Of a stretch of DNA of 64,000 bases, positions 7,412 through 15,284 are shown piece by piece. The position numbers were made by a program, and so were the translations under genes. The notes beneath the pieces were generated by a model. That model did not search any database and was not told the DNA's origin. It worked only from the letters and a program-made list of their open reading frames with translations. Numbering within the stretch: position 1 is the stretch's first letter; the number at the start of each line of letters is the position of its first letter. Origin of the DNA: Mesorhizobium sp. M4B.F.Ca.ET.203.01.1.1 (GTDB lineage: Bacteria > Pseudomonadota > Alphaproteobacteria > Rhizobiales > Rhizobiaceae); contig NZ_SRUO01000010.1 in the NCBI RefSeq assembly GCF_004791025.1, positions 62,001 to 126,000 on the forward strand, given 5' to 3'.

Positions 7412-8728
7412 ATGACGAAACGGATCGGAACTGCAACGACCCTCAAGGGCATGTCGCGTCGCGACTTCCTTGCCAGAAGCGCGCTGACGGCGGGGCTGCT
7501 CGTGGCGGCGCGCAACCTCCTGCCTTCGGGCGCCTATGCGGCGACCGCAGCACCCGAAGTGACCGGCGCCAAGCTCGGCTTTATCGCGCTCACCGACGCG
7601 GCACCGCTGATGATCGCCAAGGAGAAGGGGCTGTTCGCCAAATATGGCATGCCCGATGTCGAGGTGCTGAAGCAGGCCTCCTGGGGCGCGACGCGCGACA
7701 ATCTGGTGCTGGGCAGCGAGGCCAATGGCATCGACGGCGCCCACATCCTGACGCCGATGCCCTACCTCATGCACACCGGCAAGGTGACGCAGAACAAGCA
7801 GCCGCTGCCGATGGCGATCGTGGCGCGGCTGAACTACGACTGCCAGGGCATTTCCGTCGCCCAGGAATACGCCGCCACCGGCGTCGGCCTCGACGCTTCC
7901 AAGCTGAAGGAGGCCTTCGCCGCCAAGAAGGCCGCCGGCAAGGAGGTCAAGGCCGCCATGACCTTCCCGGGCGGCACGCATGACCTGTGGATACGCTACT
8001 GGCTGGCCGCCGGCGGCATCGACCCCGACAAGGACGTCTCGACCATCGTCGTGCCGCCGCCGCAGATGGTGGCCAACATGAAGGTCGGCAACATGGACGT
8101 GTTCTGCGTCGGCGAGCCGTGGAACGAGCAACTCGTCCACCAGGGTATCGGCTTCACCGCCGCCACCACGGGTGAATTGTGGAAGGGCCATCCGGAAAAG
8201 GCGCTCGGCCTGCGCGCCGCCTTCATCGAGAAATATCCCAACGCCACCAAGGCGATCCTGATGGCCGTCATGGAAGCCCAGCAATGGTGCGAGGCGATGG
8301 AGAACAAGGACGAGATGGCCTCCATCATCGGCAAGCGGCAATGGATGAACGTTCCGAGCGCCGACATCATCGGCCGCCTCAAGGGCGATATCAACTACGG
8401 CAACGACCGCGTCGCCAAGGGCACCGACCTCTACATGAAGTTCTGGAAGGGCGGCGTCTCCTATCCCTTCAAGAGCCATGACAGCTGGTTCCTCGCCGAG
8501 AACATCCGCTGGGGCAAGTTCGCGCCGACCACCGACATCAAGGCGCTGGTCGACCAGGTCAACCGCGAGGATCTCTGGCGCGAGGCGGCGAAGGAGCTGG
8601 GCGTCGCGGCAAGCGACATCCCTGCATCGTCGTCGCGCGGCGTCGAGACCTTCTTCGACGGCAAGACCTTCGATCCGGCCAACCCGTCCGCCTATCTCGA
8701 CAGCCTCAAGATCAAGGCATCAGCCTAG
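7412..8728 (+). CDS. nrtA: NrtA, nitrate ABC transporter substrate-binding protein (Tat-exported)
   Basis: A 438-aa protein of the NrtA/CmpA family that binds nitrate in the periplasm for import by NrtBC. The N-terminus is a twin-arginine signal (MSRRDFLARSALTAGLLVAA, cleavage near SGAYA). The mature part shows LGFIALTDAAPLMIAKEKG, then SWGATRDNLVLG, CVGEPWNEQL and YPFKSHDSWFLAENIRWG. An ATG at 7406 is also in frame, but 7412 has GGGAG at proper spacing, and it is the only start kept in the duplicated copy at 10931. It follows a sigma-54 promoter and a NasT-type leader. Two strong hairpins separate it from nrtB. Confidence 0.95.
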   Translation: MTKRIGTATTLKGMSRRDFLARSALTAGLLVAARNLLPSGAYAATAAPEVTGAKLGFIALTDAAPLMIAKEKGLFAKYGMPDVEVLKQASWGATRDNLVLGSEANGIDGAHILTPMPYLMHTGKVTQNKQPLPMAIVARLNYDCQGISVAQEYAATGVGLDASKLKEAFAAKKAAGKEVKAAMTFPGGTHDLWIRYWLAAGGIDPDKDVSTIVVPPPQMVANMKVGNMDVFCVGEPWNEQLVHQGIGFTAATTGELWKGHPEKALGLRAAFIEKYPNATKAILMAVMEAQQWCEAMENKDEMASIIGKRQWMNVPSADIIGRLKGDINYGNDRVAKGTDLYMKFWKGGVSYPFKSHDSWFLAENIRWGKFAPTTDIKALVDQVNREDLWREAAKELGVAASDIPASSSRGVETFFDGKTFDPANPSAYLDSLKIKASA

Positions 8729-8732
8729 GCGC

Positions 8733-8800
8733 AAACGGCGCCCAAGGCGCCGTTTGTCGCGGCGCGACAAAGGCGCAACGGCGCTCGCGCCGTTGTCGCC
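8733..8800 (+). other. Two strong hairpins between nrtA and nrtB
   Basis: AAACGGCGCC-CAA-GGCGCCGTTT (8733-8755) is a perfect 10-bp stem. CAACGGCG-CTCG-CGCCGTTG (8776-8795) is a perfect 8-bp stem that extends by GGCG/CGCC with one bulge. Neither is followed by a long T run, so mRNA stabilisation or processing that raises nrtA over nrtB levels is more likely than full termination. The function is inferred from similar binding-protein operons. Confidence 0.6.
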
Positions 8801-8825
8801 CAACGACCAGGAGCTTCGCGAACAC

Positions 8826-9716
8826 ATGTCCATCCAAACCGTCGAGGACACCAAGGTGAAGGCGTTTCCCGTAAAGCCCGCCGAGGTGATCGCCTTCACC
8901 GCCAAGGCGAGGCGCCGCATCGATCTGCTCGCCATTGCCGGCAAGCTGGCGACGGCGCTGGTGCCGCCGGCCGTCGTCATCATCCTCCTGCTCGTCGTCT
9001 GGCAGGTCGCCTGCTCGTCGCCGACGGCCAGCCTGCCGCCGCCGAGCCAGGTGTGGAACGAGGCCTATGACCTGATCGCGCATCCGTTCTTCGACAACGG
9101 CCCGCAGGATATCGGCCTTGCCTGGCGAGTGCTGATCTCGCTGCAGCGCGTCGCCATCGGATTCGGCATGGCTGCGGTGGTCGGTGTGGCGCTGGGCGCG
9201 CTGGTCGGCCAGTCGGTGTGGGCGATGCGCGGCCTCGACCCGGTGTTCCAGATCCTGCGCACCGTGCCGCCGCTCGCCTGGCTGCCGCTGTCGCTCGCCG
9301 CCTTCCGCGATTCCAACCCGTCGGCGCTGTTCGTGATCTTCATCACCTCGATCTGGCCGGTGATCATCAATACAGCCGTCGGCGTCCGCAACATCCCCGA
9401 GGACTACCGCAACGTCGCCCGCATCTTGCGGCTCAACCAGCTCGAGTTCTTCGTCAAGATCATGGTGCCGGCGGCCGCCCCCTACATCTTCACGGGCCTG
9501 AGGATCGGCATCGGGCTCTCCTGGCTCGCCATCGTCGCCGCCGAGATGCTGACCGGCGGCGTCGGCATCGGCTTCTTCATCTGGGACGCGTGGAACTCCT
9601 CGCGGCTGCCCGACATCATCGTCGCGCTGGCCTATATCGGCGTCACCGGCTTCTGCCTCGACCGGCTGGTCGCGGCGGCCGGCGCCTTCGTCACCCGCGG
9701 CACAACGGCAAAGTGA
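8826..9716 (+). CDS. nrtB: NrtB, nitrate ABC transporter permease
   Basis: A 296-aa inner-membrane protein of the NrtB/SsuC/TauC permease family. It has an N-terminal membrane segment (ALVPPAVVIILLLVVWQVA) and several further segments. The cytoplasmic coupling loop that contacts the ATPase is VVGVALGALVGQ... with the EAA-like stretch NVARILRLNQLEFFVKIMVP. It forms the nitrate channel with NrtC. The start at 8826 (MSIQTVED) is preceded by GGAGC; the frame is open far upstream but overlaps nrtA. It lies between nrtA and nrtC in one operon. Confidence 0.93.
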   Translation: MSIQTVEDTKVKAFPVKPAEVIAFTAKARRRIDLLAIAGKLATALVPPAVVIILLLVVWQVACSSPTASLPPPSQVWNEAYDLIAHPFFDNGPQDIGLAWRVLISLQRVAIGFGMAAVVGVALGALVGQSVWAMRGLDPVFQILRTVPPLAWLPLSLAAFRDSNPSALFVIFITSIWPVIINTAVGVRNIPEDYRNVARILRLNQLEFFVKIMVPAAAPYIFTGLRIGIGLSWLAIVAAEMLTGGVGIGFFIWDAWNSSRLPDIIVALAYIGVTGFCLDRLVAAAGAFVTRGTTAK

Positions 9717-9726
9717 GGAGGGCGCC

Positions 9727-10524
9727 ATGACCGCCTATCTGAAGCTCGACCATATCGACAAATCCTTCGCCCGCGGCGGCCAGGTCAGCGAGGTGCTGAA
9801 GGATATCAGGCTCACCATCGACAGGGGCGAGTTCGTCTCCATCATCGGCCATTCCGGCTGCGGCAAGTCGACCTTGCTTAACCTCATCGCCGGGCTGACC
9901 AGGGTCTCCTCGGGTGCCGTGCTGCTCGAGGACAAGGAGGTCGACAGCCCGGGGCCTGAGCGCGCCGTGGTGTTCCAGAACCATTCGCTGCTGCCGTGGC
10001 TCACCGTCTACGAGAACATCAACCTTGCCGTCTCCAAGGTCTTCGGCCGCACCAAAAGCCGGGCCGAGCGGCATGAGTGGATCATGCGCAACCTCGATCT
10101 CGTGCAGATGGCGCATGCCAGGGACAAGCGCCCGGCCGAGATATCCGGTGGCATGAAGCAGCGCGTCGGCATTGCCCGCGCGCTCGCCATGCAGCCGAAG
10201 ATCCTGCTGCTCGACGAGCCGTTCGGCGCGCTCGACGCGCTGACCCGCGCCCACCTTCAGGACGCGGTGATGGACATCCACGCCCGGCTCGGCACGACCA
10301 TGATCATGATTACCCACGATGTCGACGAGGCGGTGCTTCTGTCCGACCGCATCGTGATGATGACCAACGGCCCGGCGGCAACCATCGGCGAGGTGCTTTC
10401 GGTGCCGCTGGCCCGGCCGCGCCGACGCATCGAGCTTGCCTCGGACCGCACCTTCCTGCGCTGCCGCGAGGCGGTGCTGAAGTTCCTCTATGAACGCCAC
10501 CGCTTCGTTGAAGCCGCGGAGTAG
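9727..10524 (+). CDS. nrtC: NrtC, nitrate ABC transporter ATPase
   Basis: A 265-aa ABC ATPase that powers nitrate import. It has Walker A GHSGCGKST (about residue 40), Q-loop VVFQNHSLLPWLTVYENI, signature EISGGMKQRVGIARALA, Walker B LLLDEPFGALD and the H-loop MITHDVDEAVLLSDRIVMM. It ends soon after the nucleotide-binding domain and lacks the NrtA-like C-terminal extension found in cyanobacterial NrtC, so it corresponds to NrtD/NasD in other schemes. The AGGAGG ribosome site lies between nrtB and this start (10-bp gap). Last gene of the nrt operon. Confidence 0.94.
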   Translation: MTAYLKLDHIDKSFARGGQVSEVLKDIRLTIDRGEFVSIIGHSGCGKSTLLNLIAGLTRVSSGAVLLEDKEVDSPGPERAVVFQNHSLLPWLTVYENINLAVSKVFGRTKSRAERHEWIMRNLDLVQMAHARDKRPAEISGGMKQRVGIARALAMQPKILLLDEPFGALDALTRAHLQDAVMDIHARLGTTMIMITHDVDEAVLLSDRIVMMTNGPAATIGEVLSVPLARPRRRIELASDRTFLRCREAVLKFLYERHRFVEAAE

Positions 10525-10596
10525 CGTCATGACCCGAAGAAACGCATCTTCAACGCCAAAGGTCGATCTGCATCGGCAATGGGCAACCTGCCGCAC

Positions 10597-10621
10597 TGCA
10601 CAAATATTATGCTGCCGTGCA
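10597..10621 (+). promoter_or_regulatory. Candidate NtrC-type enhancer upstream of the narK operon
   Basis: TGCACAAATATTATGC followed by TGCCGTGCA forms a loose TGCAC...GTGCA dyad. It repeats the block found at 7079 and sits at the same distance, about 126 bp, from its sigma-54 promoter. Activator identity is inferred. Confidence 0.5.
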
Positions 10622-10722
10622 AGGCGATCTGACTAATCTTTGATCCGCCGCCGGGCTCGTCAAAAGTCGCGCGGCTGCGGTTTCGCATTGATATTATTTG
10701 ATAATTCAGCGCGCCGTCGAAC

Positions 10723-10738
10723 TGGCACGCTTCCTGCT
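10723..10738 (+). promoter_or_regulatory. Sigma-54 promoter of the narK-nirBD-nasA operon
   Basis: TGGCACG-CTTC-CTGCT fits the RpoN consensus with GG and GC at the right spacing. It is the counterpart of the promoter at 7204 and precedes the second copy of the NasT-type leader. Confidence 0.78.
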
Positions 10739-10750
10739 TTTAGGAATGTA

Positions 10751-10869
10751 GGTCCCTCGGGGCCAAGAGACACGGCGTCCAATGGCGGGCGCCACAGGCA
10801 AAGCTGCCGATCAGGTCAACACGCGATCCCGGATGGACGGACGCGAGCGACCTGGCCGGCAGCTTTTTT
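10751..10869 (+). promoter_or_regulatory. ANTAR (NasT) antitermination leader with terminator, copy B
   Basis: This repeats copy A. A first hairpin GGTCC-CTCG-GGGCC (10751-10764) differs in bases from copy A but keeps pairing. P1 is GGCGTCC-AATGGC-GGGCGCC (10774-10793) and P2 is GGC-AAAGCT-GCC (10797-10808), both with AnnGnn loops. The terminator AAAGCTGCCG (10800-10809) / CGGCAGCTTT (10857-10866) ends in six T (10864-10869) and overlaps P2. From P1 through the terminator the two copies are nearly identical, while the upstream DNA has diverged. This points to selection on the RNA fold. Confidence 0.82.
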
Positions 10870-10930
10870 GTTTTGACCGAACACGCAATCGACGGCGCCG
10901 ATCCCAGGCGGTGCCCAACCGGAGACGACG

Positions 10931-11128
10931 ATGACGAAACGGATCGGAACTGGCGCGGCCCTCGAGGACTTCACCCGCCGCGATTTCCTGGCCAGCAGCG
11001 CATTGACCGCCGCGCTGTTCACCGCCGCACTGCTGCTCTTTCCCGTCGGCGCCAAGACGGACGGCAAGGGGCCGGCAGTGACCGCGCACAGCGAGGTTTC
11101 GACCGGCACGCCGATGGCGCGTCGCTGA
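10931..11128 (+). CDS. 65-aa ORF: relic or leader peptide derived from the nrtA signal region
   Basis: Begins MTKRIGTGAALEDFTRRDFL and continues ASSALTAALFTAALLLFPVGA, clearly parallel to the first 40 or so residues of NrtA at 7412. It then diverges into an unrelated tail (KTDGKGPAVTAHSEVSTG) and stops at 11128. The ribosome site GGAGACGACG and start codon are kept from the duplicated cassette. The twin arginines and hydrophobic core are intact, so a short exported or membrane-anchored peptide could be made. It may equally be a by-product of capturing the nrtA promoter-leader for the narK operon. No function can be assigned. Confidence 0.55.
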   Translation: MTKRIGTGAALEDFTRRDFLASSALTAALFTAALLLFPVGAKTDGKGPAVTAHSEVSTGTPMARR

Positions 11129-11184
11129 CAATCGCGAACGAACAGACAAGAGCGGCGCCTCCCACGCCGCAAACCGGAGCCGAC

Positions 11185-12474
11185 ATGACTGCAATTCTCC
11201 CAGCCGCGCCCAGCCAGGAACCCAGGCAGGCGCTCGCGATGTCCACCATCGCCTTCACCGTCTGCTTCGCGGTGTGGACGATCTTCTCCATCATCGGCGT
11301 GCGCATAAAGCAGGAGCTTGGGCTGAGCGAGACGGAGTTCGGCCTGCTCATCGGCACGCCGATCCTCACCGGTTCGCTCGTGCGCATGCTGCTCGGCGTC
11401 TGGACCGATCGCTATGGCGGGCGGCTGGTCTACACCGCCGTCATGCTTTCGGCGGCGATCGCGACCCTACTGCTCTCTTTTGCGCATACTTATGAGCAGA
11501 TGCTGATCGCAGCACTCGGCGTCGGGCTTGCCGGCGGCTCCTTCGCCGTCGGCGTCGCCTACGTCTCGCGCTTCTTTCCCGCAGGCAGGCAGGGCACCGC
11601 TTTAGGCATCTTCGGTGTCGGCAATGTCGGCGCCGCGGTCACCAAGTTCCTGGCCCCGCTGGTGCTGCTCGCCTGGGGCTGGCAGACGGTGGCGCAGATC
11701 TGGGCGGCGGCGCTCGTCGTCATGGCCGTCGTCTTCTGGTTCACCACCGGCGACGACCCCGTCATCCGCGAGCGCCGCGCCGGCAAAGCGGCAGCGCCGA
11801 GAAGCTTCTGGCAGGAATTCGCGCCGCTGAAGAACCTGCAGGTCTGGCGCTTCGCCTTCTACTACTTCTTCGCCTTCGGCGCGTTCGTGGCGCTGTCGCT
11901 GTGGCTGCCGCGCTACCTGATCGGCGTCTACGGCTTCAACATCGCCACCGCCGGCATGATCGGCGCTGCCTATTCAATTCCGGCAAGCGTCTTCCGCGCC
12001 TATGGCGGCGTGCTTTCCGACCGTATCGGCGCCCGCACCGTACTCTACTGGACCTTCACGGTCTGTGCCGTTGCGACCCTGGTTCTGTCTCTCCCCTCGG
12101 CAGACTACGTCGTGCGCGGCATCAGCGGGCCGATCGCCTTCCATTTCGAGATCGGCCCGCTCGCCTTCATCGCCGTCGCCTGCGTGCTCGGCTTCTTCAT
12201 GAGCCTCGGCAAGGCCGCCGTCTACAAGCACATCCCTGTCTACTATCCGAAGAACGTCGGCGCCGTCGGCGGCGTGGTCGGCATGATCGGCGGGCTCGGC
12301 GGCTTCGTCCTGCCGATCGCCTTCGGCGCCCTCAACGACCTCACCGGCGTCTGGTCGAGCTGCTTCATGCTGCTCTTCGTCATCGTCCTCGGCTGCCTTG
12401 CCTGGATGCACTTCTCCATCCGCCGCATGGAACGTGCCGCCGCCGAAACGCCAGCGCTCTACGCGGCCGAGTGA
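11185..12474 (+). CDS. narK: Nitrate/nitrite MFS transporter (NarK/NasA type)
   Basis: A 429-aa protein with about 12 membrane segments of the nitrate-nitrite porter family. Features include RMLLGVWTDRYGGRLVYTAV after TM2-3, the nitrate-signature-like GIFGVGNVGAAVTKFLAPLV, and a second one near YYPKNVGAVGGVVGMIGGLG. It moves nitrate in and/or nitrite out across the inner membrane. The start at 11185 has GGAGC upstream; the frame is open to 10873 but that part overlaps the leader ORF. It is the first full gene of the operon with nirB, nirD and nasA, giving the cell a second nitrate uptake route beside NrtABC. Confidence 0.92.
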   Translation: MTAILPAAPSQEPRQALAMSTIAFTVCFAVWTIFSIIGVRIKQELGLSETEFGLLIGTPILTGSLVRMLLGVWTDRYGGRLVYTAVMLSAAIATLLLSFAHTYEQMLIAALGVGLAGGSFAVGVAYVSRFFPAGRQGTALGIFGVGNVGAAVTKFLAPLVLLAWGWQTVAQIWAAALVVMAVVFWFTTGDDPVIRERRAGKAAAPRSFWQEFAPLKNLQVWRFAFYYFFAFGAFVALSLWLPRYLIGVYGFNIATAGMIGAAYSIPASVFRAYGGVLSDRIGARTVLYWTFTVCAVATLVLSLPSADYVVRGISGPIAFHFEIGPLAFIAVACVLGFFMSLGKAAVYKHIPVYYPKNVGAVGGVVGMIGGLGGFVLPIAFGALNDLTGVWSSCFMLLFVIVLGCLAWMHFSIRRMERAAAETPALYAAE

Positions 12475-12494
12475 AACCGGAACGGATCAGCAAT

Positions 12495-14945
12495 ATGACC
12501 GAGAAACTCGTCATCATCGGCAACGGCATGGCCCCCGGGCGCATGCTGGAGCATCTCCTGGATAAGGCGCCGGATCGCTACCAGGTCACCATCTTCAATG
12601 CCGAGCCGCGCGTGAACTACGACCGCATCATGCTGTCGCCGGTTCTGTCGGGCGAGAAGGCATACGAAGAGATCATCATTCACGGCGACGGCTGGTACAT
12701 CAAGCACGGCATCACCCTCTACAAGGGCCACAAGATCGTCGCCATCGACCGCGCGGCCAAGACCGTCACCTCTGACCATGGCGTGACGGAACCCTACGAC
12801 AAGCTGGTCATCGCCACCGGCTCGGTGCCGTTCATCATCCCGGTGCCCGGCAACAACTTGCCGGGCGTGCTGACCTATCGCGATCTCGACGACGTCCGCG
12901 CCATGATGCTTGCAGCCCAGTCGCGGGCCAAGGCCGTGGTCATCGGCGGCGGCCTGCTCGGGCTGGAGGCCGCGGCCGGCCTGCAGGCGCAAGGCATGGA
13001 CGTCACCGTGCTGCATGTCATGCCGACGCTGATGGAGCGCCAGCTCGATCCCGCCGCCGGCTACCTCTTGCAGCGCGCCGTGGAGGAACGCGGCATCAAG
13101 GTCATCACCAAGGCCAACACGCAAGCCATCACCGGCAACGGCAAGGTCGAGCAGGTCGAGCTTGCCGACGGCACGATCATCCCGGCGACCCTGGTGGTGA
13201 TGGCGGTCGGCATCCGGCCGAACGCGGCGCTGGCCAAGGAGGCGGGCGTCGCCGTCAATCGCGGCATCGTCGTCGATGCCGGCATGCGCAGCAACGACCC
13301 CGACATCTTCGCGCTCGGCGAATGCGCCGAGGTCAATGGCATGGTCTACGGCCTGGTGGCGCCGCTCTACGAGATGGCGCGCGTCGCCGCCAGCCAGCTT
13401 GCCGGCGACGAGGCTGCCGCCTTCGTCCATTCCGACACGCCGACCAAGCTCAAGGTCACCGGCATCGAACTGTTCTCGCTCGGCGACTTCGCCGATGGCG
13501 ACGACCGCCAGGAGATCGTGCTGCGCGATGCTTCGGCCGGCGTCTACAAGCGCCTGGTGCTGAAGGACGACCGCATCATCGGCACCGTGCTCTATGGCGA
13601 AACGGCCGACGGCGCCTGGTTCAACGACCTCAAGAAGAAGCAGACCGATATTTCGGAGATGCGCGACACGCTTATCTTCGGCCAGTCATACCAGGGGGGT
13701 GCCCCCCTGGACCCTATGGCGGCCGTTGCAGCCTTGCCGGATGATGCGGAAATCTGCGGCTGCAACGGCGTCTGCAAGGGCAAGATCACCGGTGCGATCA
13801 CCAGCAAGGGCCTGACCTCGCTCGATGATGTTCGGGCGCACACCAAGGCGTCCGCCTCCTGCGGCTCGTGCACCGGGCTGGTCGAGAAGCTGATGGTGCT
13901 GACCCTCGGCGACACCTACAACCCGGCAGCCGTGCAGCCGATGTGCTCCTGCACCACGCTCGGCCATGACGAGGTGCGCCGGCTGATCAAGGCCAAGGGG
14001 CTGAAGACCATTCCCGCCGTGATGCAGGAGCTGGAGTGGAAGACCTCCTGTGGCTGCGCCAAATGCCGGCCGGCGCTCAATTACTACCTCGTCTGCGATT
14101 GGCCGGATGAATATGCCGATGACTACCAGTCGCGTTTCATCAACGAGCGGGTGCACGCCAACATCCAGAAGGACGGCACCTATTCGGTGGTGCCGCGCAT
14201 GTGGGGCGGGGTGACCAGCGCCTCCGAACTGCGCGCCATCGCCGACGTCGTCGACAAGTTCGAGATCCCGATGGTCAAGGTCACCGGTGGCCAGCGCATC
14301 GATATGCTGGGCATCCGCAAGGAGGACCTGCCGGCGGTGTGGGCCGATCTCGGCCAGGCCGGCTTCGTCTCCGGCCATGCCTATGCCAAGGGCCTGCGCA
14401 CCGTGAAGACCTGCGTCGGCTCCGACTGGTGCCGCTTCGGCACGCAGGATTCGACCGGCTTGGGCATCCGCATCGAGAAATTCATGTGGGGCTCGTGGAC
14501 CCCGGCCAAGGTCAAGATGGCGGTGTCGGGCTGTCCGCGAAACTGCGCCGAGGCGACCTGCAAGGATGTCGGCGTGATCTGCGTCGACAGTGGCTACGAG
14601 ATCCATTTCGCCGGTGCGGCCGGCCTCGACATCAAGGGCACCGAGGTGCTCGGCCTGGTCAAGACCGAAGACGAGGCGCTGGAGCACATCGTGGCGCTGA
14701 CGCAGATGTACCGCGAGCAGGCCCGCTATCTCGAGCGCATCTACAAATGGGCCAAGCGCGTCGGCATCGCCGAGATCAAGCGCCAGATCATGGACGACGG
14801 CGAGAAGCGCAGGGCCTATTACGACCGCTTCGTCTTCTCGCAGAAATTCGCCCAGGTCGATCCGTGGTCGGAACGCGCCTCCGGCAAGGACAAGCACGAA
14901 TTCCGGCCGATGGCCTCGGTCGGGTTTGCCGAGGCGGCGGAGTGA
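12495..14945 (+). CDS. nirB: NirB, assimilatory NADH nitrite reductase large subunit
   Basis: An 816-aa cytoplasmic enzyme that reduces nitrite to ammonium. The N-terminal FAD/NAD domain (GNGMAPGRML, AVVIGGGLLGLEAA) is followed by BFD-type [2Fe-2S] sites near residue 420 (CGCNGVCKGKI, CGSCTGL) and a second pair (CSC...CGCAKC). The sirohaem/4Fe-4S half has ligands C640, C646, C680 and C684 (TCVGSDWC, SGCPRNC). The start at 12495 gives the expected N-terminus MTEKLVIIGNG. At 13691-13710 the coding strand holds a near-perfect GC hairpin (CCAGGGGGGTGCCCCCCTGG) in a linker before the BFD domain. Followed directly by nirD. Confidence 0.96.
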   Translation: MTEKLVIIGNGMAPGRMLEHLLDKAPDRYQVTIFNAEPRVNYDRIMLSPVLSGEKAYEEIIIHGDGWYIKHGITLYKGHKIVAIDRAAKTVTSDHGVTEPYDKLVIATGSVPFIIPVPGNNLPGVLTYRDLDDVRAMMLAAQSRAKAVVIGGGLLGLEAAAGLQAQGMDVTVLHVMPTLMERQLDPAAGYLLQRAVEERGIKVITKANTQAITGNGKVEQVELADGTIIPATLVVMAVGIRPNAALAKEAGVAVNRGIVVDAGMRSNDPDIFALGECAEVNGMVYGLVAPLYEMARVAASQLAGDEAAAFVHSDTPTKLKVTGIELFSLGDFADGDDRQEIVLRDASAGVYKRLVLKDDRIIGTVLYGETADGAWFNDLKKKQTDISEMRDTLIFGQSYQGGAPLDPMAAVAALPDDAEICGCNGVCKGKITGAITSKGLTSLDDVRAHTKASASCGSCTGLVEKLMVLTLGDTYNPAAVQPMCSCTTLGHDEVRRLIKAKGLKTIPAVMQELEWKTSCGCAKCRPALNYYLVCDWPDEYADDYQSRFINERVHANIQKDGTYSVVPRMWGGVTSASELRAIADVVDKFEIPMVKVTGGQRIDMLGIRKEDLPAVWADLGQAGFVSGHAYAKGLRTVKTCVGSDWCRFGTQDSTGLGIRIEKFMWGSWTPAKVKMAVSGCPRNCAEATCKDVGVICVDSGYEIHFAGAAGLDIKGTEVLGLVKTEDEALEHIVALTQMYREQARYLERIYKWAKRVGIAEIKRQIMDDGEKRRAYYDRFVFSQKFAQVDPWSERASGKDKHEFRPMASVGFAEAAE

Positions 14946-14950
14946 CAATC

Positions 14951-15280
14951 ATGACCTGGATCGCTATCGGGACCATCGCCGACATCCCCCGTCGTGGCGC
15001 GCGCTGCGTTGCCACCCCGCATGGCAAGATCGCCGTCTTCCGCACCGCCGACGACGAGGTCTTCGCCATCGAGGATCATTGCCCGCACAAGGGCGGGCCG
15101 CTGAGCCAGGGCATCGTCCATGGCGCCGCGGTGACGTGCCCGCTGCACAATTGGGTGATTTCGCTCGAGACCGGCAAGGCGCTCGGCGCCGACGAGGGCG
15201 CGGTGCGCACCATCCCGGTCAAGCGGGAAGGCGAGCGTCTGTTCCTGGCGCTGGAAGCGCTGGCCAGCCGCGCGGCCTGA
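14951..15280 (+). CDS. nirD: NirD, nitrite reductase small subunit (Rieske)
   Basis: A 109-aa Rieske-fold protein with [2Fe-2S] ligands C44-P-H46 and C63-P-L-H66 (DHCPHKGGPLSQG, VTCPLHNW). It partners NirB in assimilatory nitrite reduction. ATG 14951 is 5 bp after nirB; a GTG at 14942 overlapping the nirB stop is an alternative. nasA begins 4 bp after its stop, so the three genes are tightly coupled. Confidence 0.95.
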   Translation: MTWIAIGTIADIPRRGARCVATPHGKIAVFRTADDEVFAIEDHCPHKGGPLSQGIVHGAAVTCPLHNWVISLETGKALGADEGAVRTIPVKREGERLFLALEALASRAA

Positions 15281-15284
15281 CCCC

